From positions 1,364,001 to 1,428,000 of the forward strand of contig OX596338.1 in assembly GCA_951394405.1 (NCBI GenBank): DNA of 64,000 nt, given 5' to 3'. Below, piece by piece: positions 1 to 12,259 of the stretch. The DNA comes from Coprinellus micaceus (lineage: Eukaryota > Basidiomycota > Agaricomycetes > Agaricales > Psathyrellaceae). Position 1 is the first letter of the stretch; each line of letters begins with the position of its first letter. The notes below the pieces were generated by a model, which saw only the letters and a list, made by a program, of their open reading frames with translations, did no database searches and was not told where the DNA came from. The position numbers were made by a program, and so were the translations under genes.

Positions 1-590
1 CTAGTACGGTAGGGTAAATTGGTTTGTTGCGTGAAAAGTATTCAAAGTAAAGCTGCACTGAACCACCGCGGACAACCAGAATAAAAAGATAAACCAAGCC
101 AGGGAGAAGCTAAAGGGAAGAGAGAAACAGAAAAGTCTCTTGTGGGACGCATCAGAAGGAGTAGAAAGAGGGAGATATGCGGGCCCCGAGCGCCAATGAG
201 GGCAGCTGTAGAAACGAAGGGCTCATGGATGGAGTAAGAGAAAGCAATAAGACGAGGACGATTAGTATGTGGGCTAGGGGTATTACTACAAACGAAGGGA
301 AACCAGAACCTGGTAGGTGCTGAGGGAATAATCCAGTAGAGGCGCGGAACGATTATGTCGTGACAAAAGAGTGGCAGAGAGAGGGCCTTGATAGTGTTTA
401 GGAAGAATTGCTGGAATAGTGACAGGGTCATAACGTCGCTGGATCCACGGACTGAGATCACGGGGCGAACAGGGCATATCAAAGAGAAAGATGCAAGCGA
501 ATCGTGAGGACAACTGTGCGGTCAGAAAATGAATGTGGGATCCTCGTTGACAGCATGAAATCAACGCACATAAAAACGGGACTTCTACAC
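1..590. other. no gene recognised; downstream flank of the casein kinase gene
   Basis: I see no convincing coding exon here. A 146-codon open frame on the minus strand (42-482) gives an unpatterned, aromatic-rich translation without recognisable domains, and the stretch lies just beyond the stop codon of the casein kinase gene. It is probably 3' untranslated and intergenic sequence. Confidence 0.5.
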
Positions 591-2643
591 TTAGCATCGG
601 CATGTGAGGATTCGGAGGAGGGTCGGCTTTGCGGGTTCCTCGTGGATCTGCTGCTGGTTGAAGTCGCCCTGTTGCGATACACCGGCTTCACCTGCCATAG
701 CACGCACGTTACTCACAGCCGGAGGTACAGCACCACTGGGCAACATCGGCGACGCACCCCGGTATTGTTGTTGCTGACGATATGGATCATCCGTAGCAGC
801 GTAGTCATATCCTCCAGTAGCATAAGGATGTTGAGGAGCCCCGCTCTGGCGATTCATTTGTGCCGTCCCTGGCTGGGCTGCATAAGGCCCTGACACTCCC
901 GGAGTGATTGCGGGAGGGCCCTTGCGTCCTTTCGAACCATTACGAACCAGGGCGGGGGAGGGAGGAACCGGGTTTCCAGCTTGTGACCGTCTCCGGTCAT
1001 CCCTGCGCGGGTCGTGCTGTCGGATAGGTGGCAAAATTTGAGGTTGGCCCTGGTGGCAAGGTTAGCCAATCGTGAAATCGAAAGCAAGAAATGACGCACT
1101 ACTGAGGCCTCCCATCCTCTGCCATCTGCAGAGAAAATTCATTAGCCAATCCGGGCAGCAAACAGTAAAGAAATGGCCGGCTCACCGTTCAACATATTCC
1201 AATCGAACACTCCATCTTCGACATCGCCATTGCTTCGCAGCACCTTCGTAAAAAGCTCTCGCAGGAAGTCGTAGTCCGGTGTCTCTTCGAAGCCAAGCTT
1301 CCGGACATAGTTGAGGTAGATGGCGTACTCCTCTGCATAACACTCAAAGCGTGAGTTTCGCAGGGTAATGAAAGTCAGAAGTTAGAACGCACCTGGGAAA
1401 CCCTCACAGAGCTCTTTGATCGGCGTTGTCTGCTTCTTCTCTCCAATCTTCTCGTACTTCTGCTTGTTGGTTGCCGCCTTGAGGCCTTGCCAAGGCAGGC
1501 TTCCACGGAGGAAGTACATGAAGACGTGACCTAGCGCCTCCAAATCATCTCGACGGGATTGCTCTGCCGAAGACGATACCGAGTTAAAGTGAGAAACGTC
1601 CGAAACGAAGGATCAGGGCGAAGAGGGAAATGATGAGCATAAAAGGCTATCTGACGGTCGAGTGACGATACTGACCTCGACCAAGATGGGTATTGATGCT
1701 CATGTACCGAGCCGTGCCGCTTAGTGACTTCCTCTCTCGGTATGGGATGTGCTGTTTCGTTTTAGGGTCACGGTATTGCTTGGCCATTCCAAAGTCGACC
1801 ATATGAATGACTGTGGCTCTTTGGTCAGTCATGAGCATCGAATGGGAAGGATTTAGTCCACTGACTGTTGGAACCCTTGGTCCCAGGACGGCCGATAAGG
1901 AAGTTGTCCGGTTTGATGTCGCGGTAAATGAGGTTCTTTTCATGGATCGTCTGAACACGAGTTATCTATAACGGCGCTGGGTTCAGAAAAATGTATGAGG
2001 GGTTGGGGCATGGGTCATACCATCTGTTTAGCTGCCATGCACACAGTCTTGATAGAGAATTTGCGACCACACATGTCGAACAGGTCTTCCAGACTGGGAC
2101 CGAGAAGGTCGATGACGAGGATGTTGTGCAGGCCTTCCTGTCCGAAGTGGTAGATTTGCGGAATTCCAGCTGCGGGGGAAGGGTCTGGCGTTAGTGCGTC
2201 GTCCAAGGCGACAACCTGGCGACAGGAGCGTCGGTTGCACACCAGACGACTCCTGACGGAACATCATAGTCTCAATTTACTCACTGCATCCCGCTAAGAT
2301 TCGATACGACCGGCACTCGTCTCGCAATTGAGGTGCTTCTGCCTTCCTTGGCTCCTACAAAAGCGCAGCATGGCATCTTGAGCATAGGTAGACATTGGGG
2401 ACGCCCTGGGATCGAAGTGGACCTGATGCAACGGAAGGACGTACAAACTTGATAGCGACTGTCTGCGAGTTAAGCAGGTTCGTTCCTATGCCATACTGTT
2501 AGGTTCTTCAAGCTCCCAGTTGCCTAGAGTGTCGCATTACCCTCGAAGATGACACCGAACGATCCTTCGCCAATCTTCTTCCCGACACGGTAGTGGACAC
2601 CGACAATGTTGGCGGTCGACGAGGGGTGTGAGTGGGAGGCCAT
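591..2643 (-). CDS. casein kinase I, Yck1/2-type (membrane-anchored), several introns
   Basis: Serine/threonine kinase of the CK1 family that in fungi acts at the plasma membrane in nutrient signalling, endocytosis and morphogenesis. The start at 2643 gives [20 protein letters not shown] and leads straight into the Gly-rich loop GEGSFG. Exons then encode the CK1 blocks [20 protein letters not shown], the catalytic [14 protein letters not shown] region, [20 protein letters not shown] and [15 protein letters not shown]. The kinase core closes with FDWNMLNDGRGWEA, made by joining exons across the intron near 1130-1188. A second intron (about 1055-1110) leads into a 150-residue Gln/Pro/Ala/Tyr-rich tail ending in Cys-Arg-Cys. 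Yck kinases carry C-terminal cysteines that are palmitoylated, so this ending fits membrane anchoring. The family assignment is secure; the lipidation is inferred from the tail, and inner splice sites are by eye. Confidence 0.93.
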
Positions 2644-2931
2644 TGATGAGGTTCGGGGTCGTCGTTGCCGCCGTCAGCGACGTGGACAGTGACGAGGAGG
2701 GTGAAAGGGGAGAAGGGAAGGCGAGGCCTGTGCTTTGCAGCCGGTGATGGACGCTGCCAACTTTGCCCACTACAAACTCCGCCCAAATAAACCCCCTGAT
2801 TTAGATTTTCGAATATTCTTTTTTGCCATTTGAAGGGGGACGCTATCGCTAAGCGCCTGACAACCGCGGCAGTACCGATGGTGCGAGAGGTTCGAACTAG
2901 CTAACATTCTCGGCTGTATACACAAACTATT

Positions 2932-5727
2932 CTATACCCTGACAACCGTAGATGCGAGGCCAATTGCTGTGGCAAAAAGGAGCGCCCACAGCCCCCACCT
3001 TTTATATTCCGCAAGGGACCGCTGCCTTGCCCATTCTTCTGCTCCCACAGCTCGGAAGGCATCCCACCGCGGGGTACGGCAAAGCCACCAGAATAGCGTC
3101 ACAGTGCCAGGGAAGGTCGCAAAATTCTTCGCCTTCTTACCATCGGCATCCATATTATAGAATGACCTGCAATCTGACCAGACGGTATTGCTCAGTCGCT
3201 TCTGCAGCCAATCGTTATACTCGTCCATGGCTTCGTTGGTGATTTCGAACGACTGCGCCGTACCGTCGATGACTGGCTTGATAAGTTGCAGTGCGTGTAG
3301 GATCTGCGTATCAGAACCTCGCGTTAGATCCATATCAGGGCTGGCATTGGGCAGATGCGACCTACCTGTGCTTCATGGCTGAAAATGACCGACGCATGAC
3401 CCGTTGCGATGTTGGGTCCTGTCAAGTGGCTTCCGGTGAGTAAACGCCATCCAACCAAAGACGGAAGAGATGATGCATACCCAACAGGGTGTACAGGTTC
3501 GGGAAACCGGGATAGCAGGCGCCGAGGTACGCTTGGGGACCATTCTTCTCTTTCCAATACTCTTGGATCGTCGTACCTGTCCTGCCACGAGCTCTAACTT
3601 CCACAGGGTGCTGGGCTTGGGCTCAGCCTCCGCTTGAAACCTGAGTAAACGAGGCTCACAAGGTTATAGCCCGTTCCAAAGATGATGACGTCGACTGGCA
3701 CGACCTCACCACTCTCTAGCTTGACGCCTTCCTCAACGATCGCGTCGAGAGGGTCAAACCGTAACGAGACGTTCGGTTGGTTTAAGGAGTCTAGGAATCC
3801 TGGGTCCAGGATGATTCGCTTACATCCTGGGGCTGAGGTATAGGAAAACGAATACATTAAGTGCAGTTCTGGTACCCGACCGTTGCGATCGACGCACCAT
3901 ATGACGGAACGAGCACTTCGTGGTATTCTTTTGGAGCCTTCGACTCGATGTACGCCGTGAGCCTCTGACTTCGCCGTAAGGATCAATCCGAAATAGAATC
4001 TGTGACAAGGTTCGTTACCTTACGAGATTGATCGACCAGGAAACCGTGGTTCTTGCGGAATACCGCATATGAGAGGTCCGACTATCGAAAGTGAATGCGT
4101 CAGTGAGACTTACCCCAGAGAAAAGGCTCTCGACACCCACTCTGAACATCAACCAATTCCGGTAAGCCCTCATCACTCCAGGGATGTTGGCAAAGACCCA
4201 TTTTACCAATGATGGGTAAGTAAAGTTTGCCTGCACCGGGCGTCAATGAGCGAGAGCAGTATCGCGATGAGAAACAAGATACTCACCTGAGGCACGTACC
4301 ACTGTGGAGTTCTCGCGAAATTAATGACCTTCACAGACGGGTCTTCAGCAATCTTGGGAACGAACTGCGCTCTAATGAAAAGCTAGCGGGTCAGCCCTCG
4401 TTCCGCACAGAATTCACGCGTCCCGCAAAGGAAACTGGAATAGGATGTAACAGATATGAAATCAGGACTCACGCTGAACACCCGTTCCCAATCACACCCA
4501 CTGTCTTCCCTTTCAAGTTCACATCGTGATTCCACCGCGCCGCGTGGAATAGGTCGCCTTTGAATTTGTCAAGCTCCAAGCCAGGGGGATACGTCGGTTC
4601 TCCGAAACCGCCAGTCGCAAAGATCACGACTTTGGCTTCGACCTTCGCCTCCACGCCGTTCCGATTCTTCACGGTGATCACGTAGATTTGACGCACGGTG
4701 TCCCATTCTGCAAACGAGACCTCGGCGTTGAGCTCGGTATGGTTTTCCAAGCCATATTTGTGCCATAGGTCATCCCAGTATGCACAGAGTTCTGGCTGGG
4801 TAGGATACTTTTCCTTCCAATTGGGATTTAAGTCTGTTGATAGTGAATACCAGTGTCCCGCGATGTCACACCCGCATCCCTAATGTGACGAGGATACGCC
4901 GTGCGAGACAGCCCATGCGAGCCGAGATGAAGCGAGGCAAATCGAGAGTGGGGTTGAATGCCGGCAGGAAGTGGGTGGAGATGACCACAGTCCGAAAACA
5001 GGGTAGAGCGCGCAGCGGAGGCGAGGCAGGAGCAAGACACGTTCGGCGGGAGAAGCGATAGGTCGCAGCAAATGCAAGGGTTGGAAGGCGGAGTGAGTGG
5101 AGATGCCATAAAAAGCTACCCCAGGGAAGAACGGAATGCGTACTGGATATGTGTTGTCCTGTAAAGAGCACGGGGTGGCACGTTGATTAGCTTCTGTCAA
5201 CGCCAGGAGATAAGGTTCAAAAGGGAAGGAAATGGTTATCAGAGGTAGGTAGGTAGGTAGAGAACGGCACTGGGGAGGCCAGAAAGGAAATAGGAAAACA
5301 CGATGTGCTCACCCTCCACGTTCCACCAACAGTTCCCGCTCTCTCAAAAATCTAGAATAAGGAGTATGTTTCCTGTCTTTCACAACGGCAGACCTCATGA
5401 CCAGGCTCACCGTGAAGTTATCAAACCCGTAATCCCTTTTCAAGCGAACGGCCATCGCAATACCGGCGACACTGGAAGCAAGGTATCATGTGAGCTCAGT
5501 TGCGTGTCACCAAACTCGGCAGGTGCTGGGCAGAGCCGACCGAGTTTGAACATAAGAGTTCATGTTCAGGAACGGCGCGCCCGCGTTCCATACATAGGCT
5601 CCAATAAACATTGTAGCAGCCCCGTTGAAACATAATGTGACACTGACCCAGCACCAACAATCACAACATGGGGTTGGCTCTTTCCCCGACCTCCACCCTC
5701 TTTTCCGGTAGTATTCGCGTTGGACAT
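2932..5727 (-). CDS. FAD-dependent monooxygenase, Baeyer-Villiger/flavin monooxygenase type, C-terminal membrane anchor
   Basis: Predicted NADPH- and FAD-dependent monooxygenase that would oxygenate ketones or heteroatoms. The start at 5727 gives a short Gly/Ser leader, then VVIVGAGVAGIAMAVRLK, the FAD Rossmann GxGxxG; it appears only after splicing at a GTCAGT donor. Later exons give FTIFERAGTVGGTWR, DNTYPGCGCDIAGHWYSL and YPTQPELCAYWDDLWHKYGL. Then comes FKGDLFHAARWNHDV, which matches the Baeyer-Villiger fingerprint FxGxxxHxxxW but with Asn where Pro or Asp is usual, followed by the NADPH-binding KTVGVIGNGCSA. The C-terminus ends in a hydrophobic segment (LWALLFATAIGLASTVV), suggesting an ER anchor. 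The intron after DNTYP is about 270 nt, long for this locus. No biosynthetic cluster surrounds the gene, so the substrate cannot be guessed. Confidence 0.87.
5243..5261. repeat. short GGTA tandem repeat in an intron
   Basis: Four uninterrupted GGTA units plus a partial one lie in the intron between the third exon (GGTWR) and fourth exon (DNTYP) of the monooxygenase gene. It is a simple microsatellite with no evident function. Confidence 0.8.
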
Positions 5728-7214
5728 GTCGATTAATCGCGTTTTGAAAAGAGGCACTAGTCTGTGTCTGTGGCGTAGTTCAGTGGAAGGTTGTTCTAGG
5801 GAGGAAGTCGTTCAATATCGTGTTGCGGGATTGTGTCGGGAGGCTCTTAGATTGGAGATACGAGGGGACGACGAGACGAGGCCAGCGACCAGGAGAAGAG
5901 AAGGAAGAAGAGCAGCCCAACAAACCAAGGAGAAAGCGGGGGACGAATGCCAGCAGTCAAGAATGACAGTTCGCTCAAGTAGCTGGGGATTGCGCTGAAG
6001 CTCGGCGACTACGGAATCAAAAAGACGACATCAAGCCGTATGTTATCTCCGGATATCGAAAGATATCGAACATCATGATTGCATCCGTTCTGGACTGTTC
6101 CTGACCCAACCTTTGCGTCCGGAAACTTGGAAAGTTCACCCTATCTCATCGAGCCTCGCACAGTTGCAATTACGCATTGGGAAACCGTGTCGGGGTAGGC
6201 GTCTCCGGCGCGGAATGTATTTGGGAAGGGCAGAGTTAGTTAGTTCAGCCCTCAAATCCGCAACGGCATGTCGGGAAACACATGCGACTGCACTCCAGGA
6301 TCAACAAGGTCAGCCGACAAGGAGAGCAGATACCTACCAGACAGAAGATGGAAACCTTGTAAGTCCAGGTCACCTCGATGTATGCAACAATACCTCGAAC
6401 CGCAGAAAGGAAGCACATAGTCCCAAACATGGGTCTTGACAAGATTCGACCGACAAACCACCTTGCATGAACGGAACGAGGGGCAGAAATGAGCCAGGGT
6501 GCCAGACAAATACAGAAAAGACGCACCACAACTGGCCTCCAGAAGCCAGCCACCATGAGAAGCCCCTCCTTGTGCCTCCTCGGCGCTTATCTGCGTCACA
6601 ATTTACAGGTATCCGCATGGGCAACCAACCAACGGTGGTGGTCAGAGAAGAATGGGCGCTAATCGAATTGATGCGCATTTCGCCAAATTGATCCACGCGA
6701 TTATGACGCGCGCGCCGATCAGCGTGGCCTTGGAACAGAGTCCCCCTATCTGGTCCGAGGGGGTAGGAACTTGCACTGAGACGACAACAAATACACTTCA
6801 GAATTGAGAACGAACTCAGAGGGTACCAGCCGGGATACTAGGTTGGTGATGGGAAGCGGAAGGAATAGCAATACACGTGTACAATGCTAGGGCATTGAAT
6901 ATCGAAGGGGCGAAGGTAGATGGAGATGGGGTTGGGTCGGAAAGGGGAGAAGAGACATGAGCCACCTTGGGTTTGAGTATCAAGACCAAGTTTTTGACGT
7001 CAAGGAAAGGTACGGGAAGAGGTGATGTGAGGGGTGCAGAACGAGGGGGTGACAGGTGCGAGGACTTGAACAAGCCTGGTTGCGCGAATAGGGGTGGGGT
7101 TGGGAAACGGGAAGATCGACAACGTAGGATTATGCCTGGACAGACTGAATGAAGACTAACTAAAGATCCGCTTCGCAGCAGAATCCAAGGGGCAGGTGGG
7201 TAACAGTGGTATAC
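5728..7214. other. about 1.5 kb without a recognised gene
   Basis: This interval separates the start of the monooxygenase from the stop of GID4 and should hold the monooxygenase promoter and the GID4 3' UTR. Several frames stay open for 100 codons or so, but none shows a family motif or plausible splice-linked continuation. A stretch near 5766-5840 superficially resembles a Pol III A box but cannot fold as a tRNA. I see nothing else. Confidence 0.5.
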
Positions 7215-9099
7215 TCAACGGAACTCAAAGGTAGAGCTAGTTTCTTCCTGGACATGTGCCAGGGAAAGTTGCTGATACCTGTAACAAACCCAATCCGTCA
7301 GAATCAGAGTATTGGATCGAGAAGTCGACAGAAGATCAGAAGCGCCTGAGACGCAAAGCCGCCGCGTCCGCACACCCAAACAGCGAAAAGATACTCACGG
7401 CTCAGAATTCCGATGATAATAGAACCCACTCATCGTGGCCTTCGGAGGAGCCCTGGGTGCGGCGGTGGAAGGGCTGCGGCGCCTGGTGCTGGATGCCCGT
7501 CGTCGACGGGACTGGAAGGAAGTAGAATCAGCCTTCTGGGTGTTAGGCGATGTCCCAGACCCTGCCGAGGTCTCTTCTACGTCCTCCTCACCCAAGGTGT
7601 GACTGTATTGAGAGTTGAAGTCGACGCAGACGTAGTAGAAGCCTAAAGAATGTAGATATCATGGTCAGTACACCGGACTCCACCCAAATCCAAAGAGGGT
7701 CGGAGAATGCACGGGCCCCACTCGCCGCTGCGCGAGAAACCCCAGAGCAGGAAAGCAAGATTCTGAAGACGGAAGGCTCACCAGCAAAGCTCGCTCCGCT
7801 GATATCCTGCACCCTATGATCAGGAACCAAGAACTTCTCCTTCCACCTCATGAACACGGCTCCCCGGTCCCGATCGTCGACGGTCATGAGGGGTTTCTTC
7901 GCCTCTCCCTTCACATGCTTGAAAGCCGGGAACCTCGCCCAGTGGACCATGTCTTCATGCTCCGTTGCGCCCCAATTCTGTGTCAAGAACCCATACCGGC
8001 TCCCGATTATCTCGGCATCGAAATAGGTCGTGAGCTCTGGCCAGTCATCCGTCAGGCCCTTTATCCGCAGGTATCCGCACAGGAAGGAGGAGGAAAAGTC
8101 GATGTCCTATATCCGGCGATTGACATGACGAGTGCGGGGTAGATAGATAAGCGAACAGTGAGCGTCAGTGAGCCATCACACGAACGAGCCACCACGCACG
8201 ATAATCGTAACAGTCACGTCGTAACTATTCCTCCCACTCTTCTGTGTGCCCTCAAACGTAGCTCCAGGATAGAGGCAATGGTGTCCTTGCGAACGGACCC
8301 TGAACCTGGTGATGTCGGCCAGGGGGTCCAAATATTGTGGCTGTGGATGGTGGTACTGATGTTGTTGGGGCCGTCGCGCCACGGATGGTGACAACACCGA
8401 GATCGAAGTTGAAGGCGGTGTCGAACGTGCTGGGACCGCAGTTACGACGCCTAGACCAGCATTAGCGCCCTTCCCCGCCGTCGTCGCCCCCACCAAATTG
8501 GCGGCGCTCGTCCTCAGAGCTGAAGTCGAAGTCGACGCCTGCGGTTGTTGTTGCTGCTGGCTTGATGATGGGCCGGCTAATGTGCTCACATGGGGGTGAT
8601 AAGACAAAGCAACCTCCCCCGTACTGTTGTTGGTCACCGCCGGTGAGACCTGGTTGGTACCGGAACTCGACGAGGCGGCGCTTGCGTTAATATGCGTCGT
8701 GTCGATCTCCGGTGAAAGTGTTTGCTGAGCCGGTGGTCGCCTCGAGGCTGCCTCATGTCCCGGAGGTGGTCGATTAATGTGGTATGAATCGTACCGAGGG
8801 GGTCGTTGTGGTTGGTCCAAGGCATTCCCGGTGACGAGCTGAACGCCGGGGTTGGGCGTCTGTTGTTGCTGGTGCTGCTGTGGGGGTAACCTCGGGGGTG
8901 TCAACCTGATATGGTCGCGACAACTCTGGCATACGAGCACGTCCGTCGCATCGGGTAGAATGTAGATCGAGCTAGCCTGGGCGACCGCGATGGCATGGTC
9001 AACGAGGGTGGAATGACATTGGGAACAGAACTTGGTCTGCTGAGGGGCGGGTTCTGGGGGTAGGTCGTGGGCGGCGGCGACGAGATGCTCAGAGGGCAT
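7215..9099 (-). CDS. GID4: GID4/VID24-like substrate receptor of the GID/CTLH ubiquitin ligase, with N-terminal CxxC extension
   Basis: Gid4 is the degron receptor of the GID E3 ligase, which recognises proteins with N-terminal proline, including gluconeogenic enzymes. The barrel domain is clear after splicing: CLYPGATFEGTQKSGRNSYD, then EDMVHWARFPAFKHVKGEAK, FMRWKEKFLVPDHRV and DISGASFAGFYYVCVDF. It ends SGFYYHRNSEPYQQLSLAHV, where an intron splits the Pro codon, and the last exon closes with EFR and TGA at 7215. Upstream lies an extension of over 200 residues rich in Gln, Ser, Thr and Pro. Its first 60 residues contain two CxxC pairs (FCSQCHSTL and LVCQSCRDH), like a small zinc ribbon, which is not part of canonical Gid4. 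I chose the ATG at 9099 (MPSEHLVAAAHDLPPEP); an in-frame ATG at 9252 is possible. Confidence 0.88.
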
Positions 9100-9293
9100 G
9101 TTCGGGCGAGCGGACTGAGATCGTGGAAGGAAGGGAAAGGCAACGAGCAGAAGGGGAAATGGGCCTGCACGTGGATCACACCAAAGCCTCCGCACAGTCC
9201 AACAACAAACAAAACCGATATGGTCCATATCCATTAAAGAGGTATCTTGCATTAATTACGGTATGTCTCTACTTTCTAGGTGGCTCTCGGTCT

Positions 9294-12259
9294 TTAAGAG
9301 GCGCTCTTCACGCCTGCTTCCTTGGGCAACACGCTCACTCCACCAGCAAAGGTCGCCTGCGAGGCGGAGGCCACGGAAGAGCTCTCGACCAGGGCCCCAC
9401 TCTTCTTCGACACCACCGACTTCTGATCATCACCAACCTTCTCTTCTTGAGTAATCTGAGTACTCTCCGCAGTGTTCTCTTCGTCACCAGCCCGCACAAT
9501 TGTCCTGCTCAACGTGTACTTCTTCATGAACAACACTGTAGGTGATAAGAACCTCAGTCAGCAATCCAGATCCGGGCACAAGGGCGCAGAAACTCCGATG
9601 AAACCCTGCCATCGTCACACTCACCCATGATGAAGCTAATGCCCACGATCGGGGTCATAACAATCCACACAGTACTAATCGACCGGGTGTAGGCGTTCAG
9701 AACCAAAGCCTTTGTGGCTGGATCCTAGTACAAAAGAGGCGCCCAGTCAGCAACTCCGAAACGCCGAACTAGTGACCATGAATGCGCAGTCGCGCCACTC
9801 ACCGCGATGGACCTCAGTTGGCCCACACCTTGACTGAGCTTAGCCGGCTCCGTCGTCTGCAGGAACGGCGGCAGATTGGGAACTCGCCCAACCTTCTTCA
9901 CAAGGACCTAAGAAAGGTGTCATCCTGAGAGACGCCTAGCTAGAGATACCGGTACTCACACTTGAAAAAATGGCCTGTCCAATTGAGATACCCATCGTGC
10001 CGCCCAACGTCCTACAGACGCAAAGCAAGTCATCAGTACTCCGCACGACAGTCCGAGATATGACAACGGGATTCATCTCCGGCCGCACGCGAAACCTCCA
10101 TACCTAATGAAACCGAACGTTGCCGTACTCGTCGCCATATCTTTCAAGGGCATCGCAGCTTGGAGTCCGATTAAAGGTGTCTAAATGATGATCACTTCAG
10201 CGTCAATCACTCCATCATAATGCCCTCAAACTAAGCGCCCTAGGAAAACCTCGAGCGCTGAGAACGCGATGAGTCAGGGGCCTCGAAAACGTACCTGGAA
10301 ACAACACCCGAGTCCGAGGGCTGCGATCAACGTGAAGATGACTTTGACGGCGCTGTGAGGTAAATGTATCAGCCTGCGCCCACAACTTGACAACAGCGAA
10401 CTAGAAACAAGGACTCACGTGGAGGAGCGCTCGTCTAGCATGGTCATCAAGCCCATCCCGATTGTAAATGTGCCAAGGCCAACCCACAGCATCTCTCGGT
10501 ATTTGCCAGTCTTGCTGACATAGATTCCAGCGACGGCGGAGGTGATGGAGCATCCGAGTGAGTATGGCATCATCTCTACACCGGCCCTCGTAGCGGAAGC
10601 GCCTAGGACCTGGAAGTAAAGCGGAAGATAGAATGCTCCGGAGAAGAATGCAAGAGCGTGGAAGAGTGTAGTGATTAGGATGATAGTGGTGGTCCGGGTC
10701 TGGGTAAATTGGTTATTTCCGTGGTCTGTTTGCTGATTGTGAGAGGTTGAGTGCTCACCCTGAACAAACGAGGGGGTACGATGGGCGAGCGAGTCGTGTA
10801 GCACTCGTTGATGCCACCAGCTATCAGCAGCACGCCTCCAACTGCAATAAGGGTGATAACCGAAGGTTTATTCCCTGTGTCACGGAAATGGTCAGCGTAT
10901 GATGCAAAAAAAGTTTCCGGGAGTCCAACTTACATCCATTTTCGCTATAGTTAAAACCAAGGAGCAAACAAATAATTCCTCCAACAATCAGCACGAGCCC
11001 AACGAAGTCGAGGTCTGCCACATGCTGGCGGAAGGTTCTTCCTTGGTGTGGGTTGAGGTTCAAGAACCAGAACAGAACGACGGCTGCAACCCCTCCAGTT
11101 GGCCTGTATGGTGGCGTTTGAGATTCATATATAAACGAGGGGTCCCATGCAACTCACAAATTGATGAAGAAGCACCATCGCCACGAAACATGGTCCGTTA
11201 AGGCCTAGAGGCGAAGATCAGACTGTCAGAGAGACGAAGCTATCCGCGGGGACTGATCGAAGGCTCACTCCACCAAGCAATGGCCCGACGACACTTGCGA
11301 TCCCCCAAGTCGCACCAATCAAGCCTCCATACTTCCCGCGCCTGCAGAGCCACGGAGGCAACGAATTCTACGCGTCAGTATCCATGCGCCACATTGCGCA
11401 CTAGCCATTTGAATATGGCCTAAGTGCACTTACTCTTGCAGGGGGATGATATCGCTGATCGTAATATTAACCTATGCGGATAGTGAGAAACCGGTGGAAT
11501 GGCGGGACGGAGGAGAGAGACCCTTACAAGTTGAATAATTCCGCCACCGCCTACTCCTTGCACTGCTCTCGCAATGACGAGCCATACCTACAGATAACAA
11601 CGGGATATGTCACTATAAATAGACGCCCCCAAGCTCGTGAGGTCAAGGGGCTCACCATGCTCTGAGCTGCGCCACATAGAGCGGACCCGACCTGATTCCC
11701 AGACGCTGTTAGCATCTCCAGAAAGGGGGAGGTGTTGATTACGCACCAAGAAAATGACGATCGAGGAGTAAAGAACCGGCTTCCTACCAATGAGGTCGGA
11801 CAGCTTTCCATAGAGTGGGGATAGGCATGCAGAAGAAAGAAGGTATGCACTGAGCGGCAGAGATGCGTCAACGTGGACGCCGGATGGTTAGCCGAGTGAT
11901 CACGCACCTTCCAACCCAACTGTAGAGGTTGCCTCCTCCGAGCTTCGCGACGATGGTGGGTAGGGCAGTCGCGACGATTGTCTGTAGAGAATTAGCCAAG
12001 GTAGATGATAAAATTAGGTGCGAGCCGGTACCTGGTCCAGCGCTGCCAGAAAGGTTGTCAGCATCAACCCACCGAAGACCTATTCGCCATGTCAGGTGCC
12101 ATTCACAGAATAGCGTGGGTCAATCCGCCGCACCAATACGAGGTTGTTTTGCGGCAGGACATGAGTTTCGCCTTCCTTCCACGACGCCCCTGGCTTGCGT
12201 TTGCCATCGGCTGGGGCTGATTCATTGTACTGGCTGACTTGCTTTTCGTTGTCCTCCAT
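9294..12259 (-). CDS. MFS drug/toxin exporter, DHA2 (14-TM) type
   Basis: Proton-driven major facilitator predicted to export drugs, toxins or metabolites across the plasma membrane. The start at 12259 gives a charged cytosolic leader ([20 protein letters not shown]). After two introns it runs into [20 protein letters not shown], the DHA2 TM1 motif, then the loop 2-3 motif [11 protein letters not shown]. Further exons give repeated hydrophobic helices, including [20 protein letters not shown] and [20 protein letters not shown], and the substrate-path region [17 protein letters not shown]. The C-terminal cytosolic tail is rich in Glu, Ser and Lys and ends at 9294. At least ten short introns interrupt the gene. 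The family is secure; the substrate cannot be inferred, and no neighbouring gene suggests one. Confidence 0.88.

Noticed and set aside
42..482. 146-codon minus-strand open frame downstream of the casein kinase
   Set aside because: The translation has no motif and an odd aromatic/Ser composition, and it fits a 3' flank better than a gene.
2880..2905. GGTTCGAACTA, resembling a Pol III B box
   Set aside because: The bases around it do not pair as a T arm and no A box lies upstream on either strand.
5766..5845. A-box-like TGGCGTAGTTCAGTGG followed by a weak B-box-like GTTCAATAT on the plus strand
   Set aside because: No acceptor stem or T stem can form and the spacing does not fit a cloverleaf, so I do not call a tRNA.
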